Part shown: in pieces, positions 44,799-54,264 of the stretch
Layout of the letters: each line of letters opens with the position of its first letter
Position numbering within the stretch: position 1 is the stretch's first letter
NCBI GenBank assembly: GCA_016839705.1
Contig: JAEOTR010000048.1
Span: 24,779 to 88,778, forward strand
Length of the DNA stretch: 64,000 nt
Direction: 5' to 3'
Origin: Promethearchaeota archaeon
GTDB taxonomy: Archaea; Asgardarchaeota; Lokiarchaeia; Sigyniarchaeales; SOKP01
Translations under genes and position numbers: made by a program
The notes under the pieces: model-generated
Told to the model about the DNA's origin: nothing
Databases searched by the model: none
Seen by the model: the letters and a program-made list of their open reading frames with translations, nothing else

Positions 44799-45335
44799 AT
44801 GCTGAAAGGAGTCAAAGTAAGACTGGTTCCTCCAAAAAAAGAATATATTGATCGTTTTCAAAAGTGGATGAATGACCTTGAGATTACTCAACATCTTACG
44901 GTTTTCAGGCCAATTACTAAAGAAATGCAAAAAGATTGGTATGATTCAATGATTAAGAGCGAGAATAACATTCTTTTTTCAATCGTAGTATCTGATGACG
45001 ATAATAACGAAAAACTAATAGGAAATTGTGACATTGATGTTGATTGGAAAAACAGAGTAGGATCGTGTGGAATTGTAATAGGAGAAAAGGAATATCATGG
45101 AAAAGGGTATGGAACTGAAGCTATGAAGTTACTGGTGGAATATGGCTTTACAACATTAAACCTTAATAGAATTGATCTGGAGGCACACAGTTTCAATTCT
45201 CGAGCATTACAATCATATATGAAAGTTGGATTTAAAAAAGAAGTAATTCGGCGACATGCTGTTTATATAAATGGTGTATACCACGATTCTATCGTGCTTA
45301 GCATTTTAAGGGATGAATGGCAGAGGAATAAATAA
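44799..45335 (+). CDS. GNAT-family N-acetyltransferase 2 (tandem duplicate)
   Basis: 178 residues from the ATG at 44799. A longer reading from GTG 44742 would overlap the previous gene, but alignment with the paralogue begins at this ATG (MLKGVKVRLVPPKKEYIDRF). The acetyl-CoA loop GEKEYHGKGYGTEAMKLLVE and the tail MKVGFKKEVIRRHAVYINGV match copy 1. The differences concentrate in the substrate half, so the pair may have split roles. Same strand, probably one transcript. Confidence 0.87.
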   Translation: MLKGVKVRLVPPKKEYIDRFQKWMNDLEITQHLTVFRPITKEMQKDWYDSMIKSENNILFSIVVSDDDNNEKLIGNCDIDVDWKNRVGSCGIVIGEKEYHGKGYGTEAMKLLVEYGFTTLNLNRIDLEAHSFNSRALQSYMKVGFKKEVIRRHAVYINGVYHDSIVLSILRDEWQRNK

Positions 45336-45550
45336 CGAATTATGTCTATAAATTATCATCCTTATTTGATGACAAAATAAAATTTAAATTACACTTTGAT
45401 GTAACTAAAATTATAAGTGAAGAAATCATCCCGATATTTAAAGATTCTAATTAATGATATCTTATTTTTTGTTTTTTCTTAATTTTGATACTAATTAATT
45501 TTTTAAGAAATATCATTGATAACACCAATGAAAAGAAAATAAAAATAGAA

Positions 45551-46597
45551 TTATTTCTCTAATTCTTTAAAATACGGTATTATTTTATCTCGAAATATCT
45601 CATATACTTTATTTATATCAGGACCTCTATTCATTACACTTATGTGGGTTATTCCCGCTTCTTTATATTTTTCTATACTTGCAATAACATCATCTGTTGT
45701 TCCTAAGCAGTTGAAATCTTGGAGAATTGTTTCAGGTAATCGATTTAAGTGACCAAGTAACTCTACTACGAGATTACCGCTCATATCAAAATCATGAACA
45801 CTAATTCCTTCTGGTAAATTTAAGTTTGGGTATGCTTCATTCGTGATCCAAGAATTTAATAAATAAGAAGACTTAAAAAATTCACATCTTTTTACAGCAT
45901 TATCAGGATTATCATCATCTATGGCTACAAAACAATCATACACATAATCAATTTCATTGGGATCTCGATCAGCCTTTTTTGCCGCTTCCCTCACTTCTTT
46001 TACGTTCCTTTTTATAACCCATGGTGGTTGATAAAGCGGGTACCACCCATCTCCTAATTCTCCTGTTATTTGACGCGTCTTTGGTCCATTAGCCGCAATA
46101 TAGATTTGTGGACTCTCCTGAACTGGTCTTATATCAATGTAAGCATTTTTCATTTCTCCCCAGAAATCACTTTTATGATTAACTTTTTTCTTAGTCCAAA
46201 ATTTTCTTAACAAGATAATATATTCGCGCAATTTTGAAATCGATCTCTTTCGATTTAACCCATACATGTCTATATTCATTGCTTCACCTGCTCCAAGTCC
46301 GATCATACCTCGACCATTAGAAATTTGATCTAGTGTTGCAACTTTATGTGCCATTAGTGCAGGATGAAAGCGATGACAATCAGATACTCCAGTGCATAAT
46401 TTGATCTTTTTGGTTATCATTGCTAAAGCTGTTAGAAAACAATAGGCATCATAACAAGTTCCTGTACGTGGTGGAAACATTGTTGTATGATCTGCATAAA
46501 AAACTCCAAAAAAACCACTTTCCTCAGCCTTTTTAGTCCCTTCGAACATATATTCAAGACGAGGGGTTGGTACAGGTATATGGAAACTAAATCTCAT
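45551..46597 (-). CDS. LLM-class (luciferase-like) oxidoreductase, F420 type
   Basis: 348 residues with the TIM-barrel pattern of luciferase-like monooxygenases and F420 enzymes: MRFSFHIPVPTPRLEYMFEG, FFGVFYADHTTMFPP, KIKLCTGVSDCHRFHPALMA, GRGMIGLGAGEAMN and YIAANGPKTRQITGELGDGW. The hydride carrier is probably F420, as usual for archaeal members. The reaction and substrate are not readable. Divergent from a second LLM gene with 149 bp between the starts. Mer (methylene-H4MPT reductase) is a relative, but the sequence does not show that it is Mer. Confidence 0.83.
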   Translation of the reverse strand: MRFSFHIPVPTPRLEYMFEGTKKAEESGFFGVFYADHTTMFPPRTGTCYDAYCFLTALAMITKKIKLCTGVSDCHRFHPALMAHKVATLDQISNGRGMIGLGAGEAMNIDMYGLNRKRSISKLREYIILLRKFWTKKKVNHKSDFWGEMKNAYIDIRPVQESPQIYIAANGPKTRQITGELGDGWYPLYQPPWVIKRNVKEVREAAKKADRDPNEIDYVYDCFVAIDDDNPDNAVKRCEFFKSSYLLNSWITNEAYPNLNLPEGISVHDFDMSGNLVVELLGHLNRLPETILQDFNCLGTTDDVIASIEKYKEAGITHISVMNRGPDINKVYEIFRDKIIPYFKELEK

Positions 46598-46746
46598 TAA
46601 ATATCAATCTCCTCTAATAAATTTTAAAAATTTTAGTTCAAAATTATTTTATATTTATTTTATTTTGATAACTGTGGAAATTCTATAGGTTTTTAAAATT
46701 TTTAGAATTTCAATATAATATTCATAAAATATAATAAAGTGATAAA

Positions 46747-47868
46747 ATGGATCTTGATATAAAAATCGGAACAGAGGGAACTTTTATACCTCCCTTTGAT
46801 AGAGGTATGGAAACTGTTAAAAGAATCGAAGCTAGCGGTTATGATTCAGTGTGGTTTGCTGATCATCTAATGGGTTGGATACCCGAATCAATATGGACTC
46901 CTGATCTCATTCAAATGTCAACAATTCAGAATAGTCCTCATGATTTTTATGATGTTTATTCTATGATGGCAATTGCTGCGTGGACTACTCAAAAAATTCA
47001 AATCGGTACTAGTGTTACTGAATCATTTAGGAGGCATCCCGCCATTCTTGCTCAAACTTTTCTAACAATGGACCATGCATCAAAAGGACGAGCCATTCTC
47101 GGCATTGGAACAGGAGAAGGGGAAAATGTTATTCCTTATGGTATAAAATGGGAAAAACCTGTTAGTAGACTAGAGGAAGCAATTAAAATAATTAAACTTC
47201 TTTGGGAAAATGAAGGTCGAGTTAGTTATAACGGTGAATTTTGGAAATTAAAAAATGCTGTTATTTCTCTAAAACCTTATAGAGAAGGAAAATTCCCTCC
47301 AATATGGGTCGCAGCACATGGACCTAAGATGTGTGAATTAACCGGTAGATTAGCAGATGGATGGTTACCTACGAACTTCAATCTTTCAACTTATAAAGAA
47401 AAGCTTGATATTATTCGAAATTCTGCTAAAAAAGCAGGGAGAAATCCAGATGATATTACTCCTGGTCTCTGGCATAATATAATTATTGATGAGGATCATA
47501 ATGAATGTGATAGATTATTAGAAACTGCATTTGTAAAAAACTATAGTCTTCTTCAATCAAATGAGTATTTTAAACAATTTGGAGTTTCGCATCCCCTTGG
47601 TGAGGATTTTTATGGTCTTCTTGAGTACATTCCTACAGAATATACCCGAGAAACAATGCTTAAGGCTTTTGAGAAAATTCCGTCAAATTTATGCGAAGAA
47701 ACATTTTTACATGGCACTCCAGATGAGATTATATCTAAAATTGAAGATTATGCTAAGATCGGTTTAAAGCACATCGTTCTTTATAATATGACCTATTCTT
47801 GTGATACAAGCAAAGTAAAAAGCTCATTCGGGTGTGTGAAGAAAGTTTTACAGTATTTTAAAGGTTAA
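46747..47868 (+). CDS. LLM-class oxidoreductase 2, F420 type
   Basis: 373 residues, same fold: IKIGTEGTFIPPFDRGMETV, YDSVWFADHLMGWIPE, QIGTSVTESFRRHPAILAQT, GRAILGIGTGEGENV, WVAAHGPKMCELTGRLADGW. The N-terminal WIPESIWTPDLI insertion and the Cys-rich tail are not in the first LLM gene. It probably uses F420 or FMN as hydride carrier. The 3' neighbour is an acyl-CoA synthetase, so the pair may belong to a degradation route for a carboxylic acid; that is inference. Confidence 0.84.
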   Translation: MDLDIKIGTEGTFIPPFDRGMETVKRIEASGYDSVWFADHLMGWIPESIWTPDLIQMSTIQNSPHDFYDVYSMMAIAAWTTQKIQIGTSVTESFRRHPAILAQTFLTMDHASKGRAILGIGTGEGENVIPYGIKWEKPVSRLEEAIKIIKLLWENEGRVSYNGEFWKLKNAVISLKPYREGKFPPIWVAAHGPKMCELTGRLADGWLPTNFNLSTYKEKLDIIRNSAKKAGRNPDDITPGLWHNIIIDEDHNECDRLLETAFVKNYSLLQSNEYFKQFGVSHPLGEDFYGLLEYIPTEYTRETMLKAFEKIPSNLCEETFLHGTPDEIISKIEDYAKIGLKHIVLYNMTYSCDTSKVKSSFGCVKKVLQYFKG

Positions 47869-47990
47869 ACAATTGAAACCTTTCATTTTCATTATGAAGG
47901 GATCTACTTGTTTCAGAATTTCTTGCTGTATCATTCTTTTTTCTTTAGTTTTAACATCGGAAAAATCAGTAAAATAAACGGTAAGAAATC

Positions 47991-47998
47991 TTTATAAG
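47991..47998 (+). promoter_or_regulatory. TATA element upstream of the acyl-CoA synthetase
   Basis: TTTATAAG, 42-49 nt before the ATG at 48040, followed by a Shine-Dalgarno-like AAGGTG about 4 nt before that ATG. It fits a short leader of about 20 nt. Confidence 0.4.
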
Positions 47999-48039
47999 CA
48001 TAGGTAATTTATTTAAAATTCAACATTTTAAAGGTGAAA

Positions 48040-49758
48040 ATGATGAAAGATTATTCAGACTGGAAACCGGTGTTAGATTATGAGAATGAATCGCCATATA
48101 TCGAGAATCCAAATAGACCTTGGTTAAAACATCGACCGCCTACTGTACCAAAATCGATACGATTTGATCCTATACCTATCAGTGAGTTTATAAAATTATC
48201 TGCTAGAGAATTTCCTAATAATGTATGTATCATTGATAAACCAAATAATAAAAAATACACCTATCGTGAATTAATTTATTATGCGGATAAGATAGCAAAT
48301 GCCTTAGATGAATTAGGTATAGGAAAAGGGGATTTTGTTGGTTTAATGTCAATTAATTGTCCTGAATTCCTTTTTTCATGGTTAGGTATCCTTTCAACTG
48401 GGGCTGCAGTCGTACCGATAAATTCTTTACTCAATGATTCAGATGTTATCCACATTGTTCGAGAAACTGGAAATATTAATGTTATCTTTGTTCATAAAAC
48501 TAATTATAGGATAATTAAAAAGACCAGAACTCAAGTTGAAGTAAAGCATGTGATTGTATTAGGTGCTAAGGAAGCAAGAGATGATGCTATTACTCTTGAA
48601 GATTTTATAGATGGAAAAGCACCTAAATCTCCCGATGTTGAAATAGATCCAATGAACGATATTGCAGCATTAATGTTTACTGGTGGTACAACGGGACTCC
48701 CAAAAGGTGTAATGCTAACCCATAATAATTTGGTTCATGATCTGCTTATATCATTGCATAATACAGAGGATACTTATGAAGAATTTGAGGCTCGAAGGGG
48801 TAAAGAAACAAGCTTAGGAATCTTACCATTATGCCATGTTATGGGGCATGAAGCATTAATTTGGGCATTATATGGAGCAGCAACAATTATTATGTTTTCA
48901 TTCAATCCTTCCGAAGTTTTAGAAGTTATCGAGCATTACAAACCAAAAATATTTGCAGGTGTACCCGTGATGTATCAGATGATTATTAATAATCCAGATT
49001 TTACGGAGCGAGATCTTTCAAGTCTTGAAACTGCTGCGACAGGTTCAGCAGCTCTAGCCCCAGAATTATCAAAGAAATGGGAGGAAGTTGTAGGGTTTAG
49101 GGTTAGTCAAGGATTTGGTCTCACTGAAGCAACAGCATTTACTCATGGTGCAACTCTTTGGATGCCAGAAATTAAATCAGAAAGTATAGGTATTCCCGAT
49201 ATCGAAACAGATAGTATAATTGTGAATCCAGACACATTAGAAGAACTGAAACCAGGTGAAATTGGGGAAATGTTAATAAAGGGCCCCCAGATAATGAAGG
49301 GTTACTGGAAAAAACCGGAAGAGACAAAAAAAGATATCGTAAATGGTTGGCTTAGGACGGGAGATCTCGCCAGAATGGATGAAGATGGATATTTCTATAT
49401 CGAAGGACGAACAAAAGACATGATTAAATACAAAAGTTATAAAGTAATGGCAAAAGAAGTTGAAATGAAATTAATGGAACATCCGGCAATTTTAGAAGTT
49501 GGTGTGGTAGGTGTTCCAGATCCTAATATCGGCGAGACAATTAAGGCTTTTGTAGTACTTAAACCAGAATATCAAGATGGAAAGGTTACAGAAAAAGATA
49601 TTATTGAATGGGCTAAGGAACGATTAGCTGGATATAAATATCCTCGTAAGGTAGAATTCATCAAAATATTACCACGAACTACTATTGGTAAACCGTTTCG
49701 AAGAAAATTACGAGAAATGGAAGAAGAAAAGAAAGAGAAACCTATATCTCCGGTATAA
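48040..49758 (+). CDS. Acyl-CoA synthetase (AMP-forming, ANL family)
   Basis: 572 residues. Core motif MFTGGTTGLPKGVMLTH (AMP binding, about 210-226), QGFGLTEATAF, GWLRTGDLARMDEDGYFYIE with GRTKDMIKYKSYKV, and the catalytic lysine of the C-terminal domain in PRTTIGKPFRRKL. The family activates a fatty or aromatic acid to an acyl-adenylate and then to acyl-CoA. The acyl chain cannot be told. AAGGTG before ATG 48040 supports this start; ATG 48043 and GTG 48034 are alternatives. It lies beside two LLM oxidoreductases. Confidence 0.92.
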   Translation: MMKDYSDWKPVLDYENESPYIENPNRPWLKHRPPTVPKSIRFDPIPISEFIKLSAREFPNNVCIIDKPNNKKYTYRELIYYADKIANALDELGIGKGDFVGLMSINCPEFLFSWLGILSTGAAVVPINSLLNDSDVIHIVRETGNINVIFVHKTNYRIIKKTRTQVEVKHVIVLGAKEARDDAITLEDFIDGKAPKSPDVEIDPMNDIAALMFTGGTTGLPKGVMLTHNNLVHDLLISLHNTEDTYEEFEARRGKETSLGILPLCHVMGHEALIWALYGAATIIMFSFNPSEVLEVIEHYKPKIFAGVPVMYQMIINNPDFTERDLSSLETAATGSAALAPELSKKWEEVVGFRVSQGFGLTEATAFTHGATLWMPEIKSESIGIPDIETDSIIVNPDTLEELKPGEIGEMLIKGPQIMKGYWKKPEETKKDIVNGWLRTGDLARMDEDGYFYIEGRTKDMIKYKSYKVMAKEVEMKLMEHPAILEVGVVGVPDPNIGETIKAFVVLKPEYQDGKVTEKDIIEWAKERLAGYKYPRKVEFIKILPRTTIGKPFRRKLREMEEEKKEKPISPV

Positions 49759-49763
49759 ACTCT

Positions 49764-49800
49764 AAAAGGAGGTTTTAAACAACTTTTTTTTTAATTATTT
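49764..49800 (+). terminator. Orphan Shine-Dalgarno-like tract and T-rich terminator
   Basis: AAAGGAGG lies a few bases after the acyl-CoA synthetase stop but no start codon follows within 15 nt; instead a run of nine T residues (49784-49792) follows, ending TTATTTTT. It serves best as the terminator of the synthetase gene; the AAAGGAGG may be a leftover of a lost gene. Confidence 0.4.
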
Positions 49801-49803
49801 TTG

Positions 49804-49845
49804 CATTTCCAGTTAAATTTTCAAATGCATTTGATAATTCAATTG
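49804..49845 (-). pseudogene. Fragment of a DUF362 gene, direct repeat copy 1
   Basis: 42 bp that match 40 of 42 bases with 54162-54203. On the reverse strand both read (T/A)IELSNAFEN(L/F)TGN, which is the helix before the KPN motif in DUF362 proteins. A larger relic at 54129-54264 shows the family more clearly. Here only this small part remains. Confidence 0.6.
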
Positions 49846-49977
49846 TTCTTGGATAAGCAGATTGTTAGCTTTCATGCAAAAACATCGAATATAATTAGCA
49901 CATATTTTTTCGATATTTCAATACTTTTATTAGTTTATATAATTATGTATAGTCATAAAAATTCCCTCAGAAATCAA

Positions 49978-52900
49978 ATGAAATATCCTCATATTAAATC
50001 AATTGTAAAGAAAAAAAAAGGAATAGTTATTCTAGTTTCTATCTTTATTATATTATTTTTCCTTAACATACCTAATTTTTCTATGATTAGTTTTAACAAT
50101 CAAAAACTAACTACTGATAAATCAAAAAATTTTAGGAATCCTAATATCTCTTCAGACGGTACAAATTCAAGACCTTTACTAGTATATCAACATACCACCA
50201 TTTCTAACATCTATTACCCTCTTTCTTTACCTTCTGATATAAGTTTCACCTTAATAGAAGGATGGACTTCAAAAAATGTTACTATAACTTATGATGGAGT
50301 ATCACATCAAAAAGATTGGGTAATAAATGGTACATTCCCTACAGGTGAAGCCCCATGGGAATATTATGACAATAATTCGAATTTTATTAAAGAAGCTTGG
50401 CAAGTGATTGATGGTCAAGATTGTGTTGGAATCACAATAAACAAAGGTCAAAGCTTTCTCCAAGGAGATTATAGTTATTTCGAAGAAAATTTAACTATTC
50501 ATGAACCATCAGCATTAAATACGTTAGCAACCTTATCTATGGATTATTATTTTATTCACGAATTAGGAGTTTCATCTAATAATATTAGTACTTTTGTATC
50601 TATTGATATTGAAGGGGAAGAAAAAAGCACTGAAGCAAAATTTATTGATTTAGTTGAAGAATCTTGGAGTGAGATAAGTGTAACCTATGACCTTTCTGCT
50701 TACAATCAATTGATTCATGGTAATAATGAAAATATTACAATAAGAGCAGGAGTTATTACTCAAAATGATACTAGTCAAACTCCATCAAGTAAAGATCAAA
50801 GAATATTTTTTAACAATATACAATTTACCGTTTGGACTAAACCTAGCTTACCAAATTTATTAATCGCTAATGATATAGATAATAATTATAATTTCGATTT
50901 TTATAATTATACTAACAGTACTTTTGGTAAAGGGAGCGCTTTTATTAATGAATCAATTATTAAAAGCGGAAGTAGTGATATTACGTTCACAATTTTAAAA
51001 AATAATACATTTACTGAGGAATTTGAAGTCCATAACATTACCATTACATCAGAAGCAATAAAAATCTTTAATTCAACTTTAAACGGGCAAGAAGGTAGTC
51101 TCTATATTAATAATATAAATGTAGATTGGCGAACTGAATGCTCATTCTTCATCCCTTTTGGATATATAGATAATTGGGTTGAAATATTTAAACCAGATGA
51201 TTGGAATACAACTTCTATCCTAGATGGTTTTGGGGTTGATACAAAAGGAAGTTGTACTGGTATAACTCTTGGTTCAGAGAGAATAATCATACCGAATGGA
51301 GTTTTAAGCCCAGGGTTATGGACACTTGAGTTTACTAGCTCGAATTATATCGTTGAGGGAGGTATCATTGTTTGGAATGGAACTTTTTTTAATGAAGAAT
51401 CGAGTATTGCAATTGGAGATATATTTCAAATCAACGCAACGTTAAATAATACAGTCCCATTTGCTAATACGCAAGTAAATTGTACTATTAAATATCCGAA
51501 TGGTACTATTTTCTGGCAAATGAGTAAAACACTAGGATCTTACAACATTAATTTTGGTGATTTTACTGTTGGACTTAATATGTCCGTAGGAAATTATCAG
51601 ACAACATTAGTATGGACAAATAACCAATCTCAATCTGATAGGGATAAAGTTGGCTTCTTACAATTCGGATTTGAAGTGTGGCATCATACAAGTCTCACAG
51701 CCGTAAATGATCTTGAAGAGAAGGTTTCGGGAGATCCTTTTCTTATGAAAGTAAATTTCAGTGATATTGATTCAAATTCATATGTAGATTTTGCTACAGT
51801 TACCTTTAATTCCACTTTTGGAGCCTCTGGTGATATGATATACTTTGGTTCAGGAATTTACGTTGCTGATTTAGATATTAGTGGTTTATCATTGGGTAGT
51901 TATTATTTCTCATTCAATGCTTCAAAACAATATTACGAAAATCAAACTATAATGAATTTAGTTCATTTAAGAATTGTTTCACAACCATTAGCATTAGATG
52001 TTCCTCATGAAGTTATAAATGCGGATGCGAATAGCTATGCTATTTGCCAAGTAAATGTCACTGGGGCGATTTCTGGCTCTTTGATAACTGGGAGTGTTAA
52101 TGTAACTACTGATTGGCAAAAAAATTATACAATTATTGATCATCTTAATGGTTCTGTAACACTTAATTTCTCTACAAATCATCTACCACTTGAAGGTATT
52201 ATTGAAACATATACAGTGACTATATTTGCTAATAAAATCAATTATAGTATTACTTCAGGGTTCATATCTATAGCAGTACATCCTATTCCTGCTGTAGTAA
52301 ACGTCAATACATCTATAGTTGAGGTTAAATTGTATGAGAATTTCTCATTAAACTTAAATTATACTGTTGGTGAATCAGGTGAATTAATTAGTGAAGCCAT
52401 ATTAAATGTATCTTGGGTATCTTCCGTTAACATTTTCCCAAGTGGAAATAACTATATAATTAATTTTTCTACAACTGGTCTTAGTTTAGGAAATTATATT
52501 GTGTTATTGAGATTAAACCATCCCGGCTATGAAACAGCTTTCAAAAGTGTTTATGTGACCATTTTACCTCTTGAAATTAATGTAGAAACAATTGAATACA
52601 ACAATACGATTGAAGTAATCGCTGGAAGCTCTTATTTAATAAGTATACGTCTTACTGAAGAAGGTTCTGGAAATTTAATTGAAAATGCTAACATAACCTA
52701 TTCATGGAGATTTGAATTTGGAGAGGTTACGAATGTTGGAAGTGGGATTTATGAATTGATGTTACATATTCCTGAAAGTGCTGATGGTGCCTATATTATA
52801 GATATAATAATTATATCTGAAGATGTAGAGCTTAAGAATCGAAATTTTCCTCTAAATATATACGTTTTACAAAAACCGACTCCAAATTACCTGATATGGA

Positions 52901-53742
52901 TAATTTTAGGAGTTTCAATAGCCATAATCGGTGTTTTAAGTGCTTTAAGTTTAAGAAGCTATGTGATCGCCCCGCGTAAGAGAAAGAAAGAACGACTATT
53001 TATGAATACAATACAAGTTTTTAAAGATGTTAAAAATATTCAAGCGATAATGCTTATTCATAAGGAAAGTGGGATGCCATTTTTCACTAAAAATATCTCT
53101 GGATTCGATTTTGAAGATAATTTTCTAATTTCTGGTTTTATTCAGGCAATTACGTTATTTGGGAAGCAAATGATTAAAGGTGAAATAATAGATGAAAAAA
53201 AAAGTAAACATAGAGCCTCCTATTCCAAAACTATTACGGAATTGGATTTTAAATTTTTCAGAATCCTCATATGTGACTATTTATCATTAAGAACTGTATT
53301 GATTACTAAAGGTGAATCATCGGTCAGATTAAAAAAGCAATTTCATTTAATGACAGTGGAAATAGAGGCAAAATATGGAGAAAAAGTAAGTACATTCCAG
53401 GGAAAAGTCGATATAATTCAATCAAAAATTGATACACTACTAAATGAATTCTTATTTTTATATTACCAAGAACCATTTAAATTAATAGATGATGCGAGTT
53501 ACATGAGATTTCTGAAAAAAGGTGGGGAATTACAGGCAATAGAGTCCCGAATCCTTAATGTTATAATCTCTGTAACTAAATTAAATAAAGAATTTACTAT
53601 TAATAGGATAATTGAGGAAATTGATGAAAAGGACGTTGATAAAATCTATGGTGGTCTACATACGCTCATTCAAAGAAATATAATTATTCCCGCTACTCAA
53701 AAGGACGAAGATTCACATCCCTTATTAGGTGGATTGAAATAA
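49978..53742 (+). CDS. Giant surface receptor-like protein with cytoplasmic longin-like domain
   Basis: 1254 residues from the ATG at 49978 (MKYPHIKSIVKKKKG...). The upstream frame to 49801 runs through the antisense of a gene relic and is not coding. The signal anchor is at about 15-34. Residues about 60-965 are extracellular: beta-rich, many N-x-S/T sites, several Ig-like or CARDB-like units. A single span is at about 970-993, then basic RKRKKER. The 245-residue tail has a longin/roadblock-like fold (about 1010-1165: IQAIMLIHKESGMPFFTKNI, FKFFRILICDYLSLRTVLIT) followed by a winged-helix-like piece (RILNVIISVTKLNKEFTINR). This is a receptor-like layout, coupling an outside sensor to an inside scaffold domain. 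Confidence 0.8.
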   Translation: MKYPHIKSIVKKKKGIVILVSIFIILFFLNIPNFSMISFNNQKLTTDKSKNFRNPNISSDGTNSRPLLVYQHTTISNIYYPLSLPSDISFTLIEGWTSKNVTITYDGVSHQKDWVINGTFPTGEAPWEYYDNNSNFIKEAWQVIDGQDCVGITINKGQSFLQGDYSYFEENLTIHEPSALNTLATLSMDYYFIHELGVSSNNISTFVSIDIEGEEKSTEAKFIDLVEESWSEISVTYDLSAYNQLIHGNNENITIRAGVITQNDTSQTPSSKDQRIFFNNIQFTVWTKPSLPNLLIANDIDNNYNFDFYNYTNSTFGKGSAFINESIIKSGSSDITFTILKNNTFTEEFEVHNITITSEAIKIFNSTLNGQEGSLYINNINVDWRTECSFFIPFGYIDNWVEIFKPDDWNTTSILDGFGVDTKGSCTGITLGSERIIIPNGVLSPGLWTLEFTSSNYIVEGGIIVWNGTFFNEESSIAIGDIFQINATLNNTVPFANTQVNCTIKYPNGTIFWQMSKTLGSYNINFGDFTVGLNMSVGNYQTTLVWTNNQSQSDRDKVGFLQFGFEVWHHTSLTAVNDLEEKVSGDPFLMKVNFSDIDSNSYVDFATVTFNSTFGASGDMIYFGSGIYVADLDISGLSLGSYYFSFNASKQYYENQTIMNLVHLRIVSQPLALDVPHEVINADANSYAICQVNVTGAISGSLITGSVNVTTDWQKNYTIIDHLNGSVTLNFSTNHLPLEGIIETYTVTIFANKINYSITSGFISIAVHPIPAVVNVNTSIVEVKLYENFSLNLNYTVGESGELISEAILNVSWVSSVNIFPSGNNYIINFSTTGLSLGNYIVLLRLNHPGYETAFKSVYVTILPLEINVETIEYNNTIEVIAGSSYLISIRLTEEGSGNLIENANITYSWRFEFGEVTNVGSGIYELMLHIPESADGAYIIDIIIISEDVELKNRNFPLNIYVLQKPTPNYLIWIILGVSIAIIGVLSALSLRSYVIAPRKRKKERLFMNTIQVFKDVKNIQAIMLIHKESGMPFFTKNISGFDFEDNFLISGFIQAITLFGKQMIKGEIIDEKKSKHRASYSKTITELDFKFFRILICDYLSLRTVLITKGESSVRLKKQFHLMTVEIEAKYGEKVSTFQGKVDIIQSKIDTLLNEFLFLYYQEPFKLIDDASYMRFLKKGGELQAIESRILNVIISVTKLNKEFTINRIIEEIDEKDVDKIYGGLHTLIQRNIIIPATQKDEDSHPLLGGLK

Positions 53743-53777
53743 CCTGGAATTATGTTTTATGACTTTCATCAGTTTTT

Positions 53778-54130
53778 CTATCTAAATCCTTGACAGAAGG
53801 AAAAAACATTCTTAGGTAAAACGCTGTGATTGTATCCTCCCTCTAATAAAGCATATCGTCTTCCCTTGCTCAAATTTTCCGAATACTCTTTCATTAATCT
53901 GCCCAATTCAAAATAATCTTAAGGATATAAGAGATTACCCCAGTCTTCAATTCCTTGATCAAAACCCGCACTAGCAACAAAAATATCAATATCCTTTAAA
54001 TTTTGCATAGATTTTTCGACTTCTTTAATGTAATTAACATGCCCACTTGAGCTTGGATTTAGAATCTTTACTTTAAACCCATCACTTCTATTTTTCAGAA
54101 TATTGATATTACCATCACCAGTATGAATAA
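53778..54130 (-). pseudogene. Histone-deacetylase-like C-terminal fragment, disabled
   Basis: The reverse strand reads HTGDGNINILKNRSDGFKVK through ASAGFDQGIEDWG to GGYNH and FCQGFR then TAG, closely matching residues 142-256 of the intact gene at 56809-57579. A single in-frame TAA at 53919-53921 replaces a GAA codon (YPE to YP-stop); otherwise the frame is intact, so the decay is recent. The first 140 residues, including the HH catalytic pair, are missing, and its 5' end joins a DUF362 relic. It cannot make an active enzyme. Confidence 0.85.
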
Positions 54131-54264
54131 TAAACTATGTTTGGTTTAAGAAACACTTTTTCATTTCCAGTGAAATTTTCGAATGCATTTGATAATTCAA
54201 TTGCTTATTGTAAAGATTTAGTTTTCCTCCTATAGGGATTAATCGCTACTCGATACGGTTTCAT
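54129..54264 (-). pseudogene. DUF362-family N-terminal fragment, disabled
   Basis: The reverse strand reads MKPYRVAINPYRRKTKSLQ, stop at 54205-54207, then AIELSNAFENFTGNEKVFLK and PNIV. The spacing V-A-I ... K(V)FLKPNIV matches the start of DUF362 proteins (ferredoxin-linked, function unknown). The frame runs into the deacetylase fragment out of register, so the join is a deletion or recombination point. Confidence 0.65.
54162..54203. repeat. 42-bp direct repeat, copy 2
   Basis: 40 of 42 bases match 49804-49845; the mismatches are T/G and A/G. The two copies flank the surface-receptor gene and its downstream relic, 4.36 kb apart, in the same orientation. They belong to DUF362 gene remnants rather than to a transposon, as no terminal inverted repeats or transposase are seen. 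Confidence 0.7.

Noticed and set aside
45551-46597. LLM gene as methylene-H4MPT reductase (mer)
   Set aside because: The family is broad, and the sequence shows only general LLM motifs, with no C1-pathway genes adjacent.
49801-49977. N-terminal extension of the receptor frame (59 extra residues)
   Set aside because: It runs antisense through the DUF362 relic and lacks an RBS. The ATG at 49978 gives a normal signal anchor.
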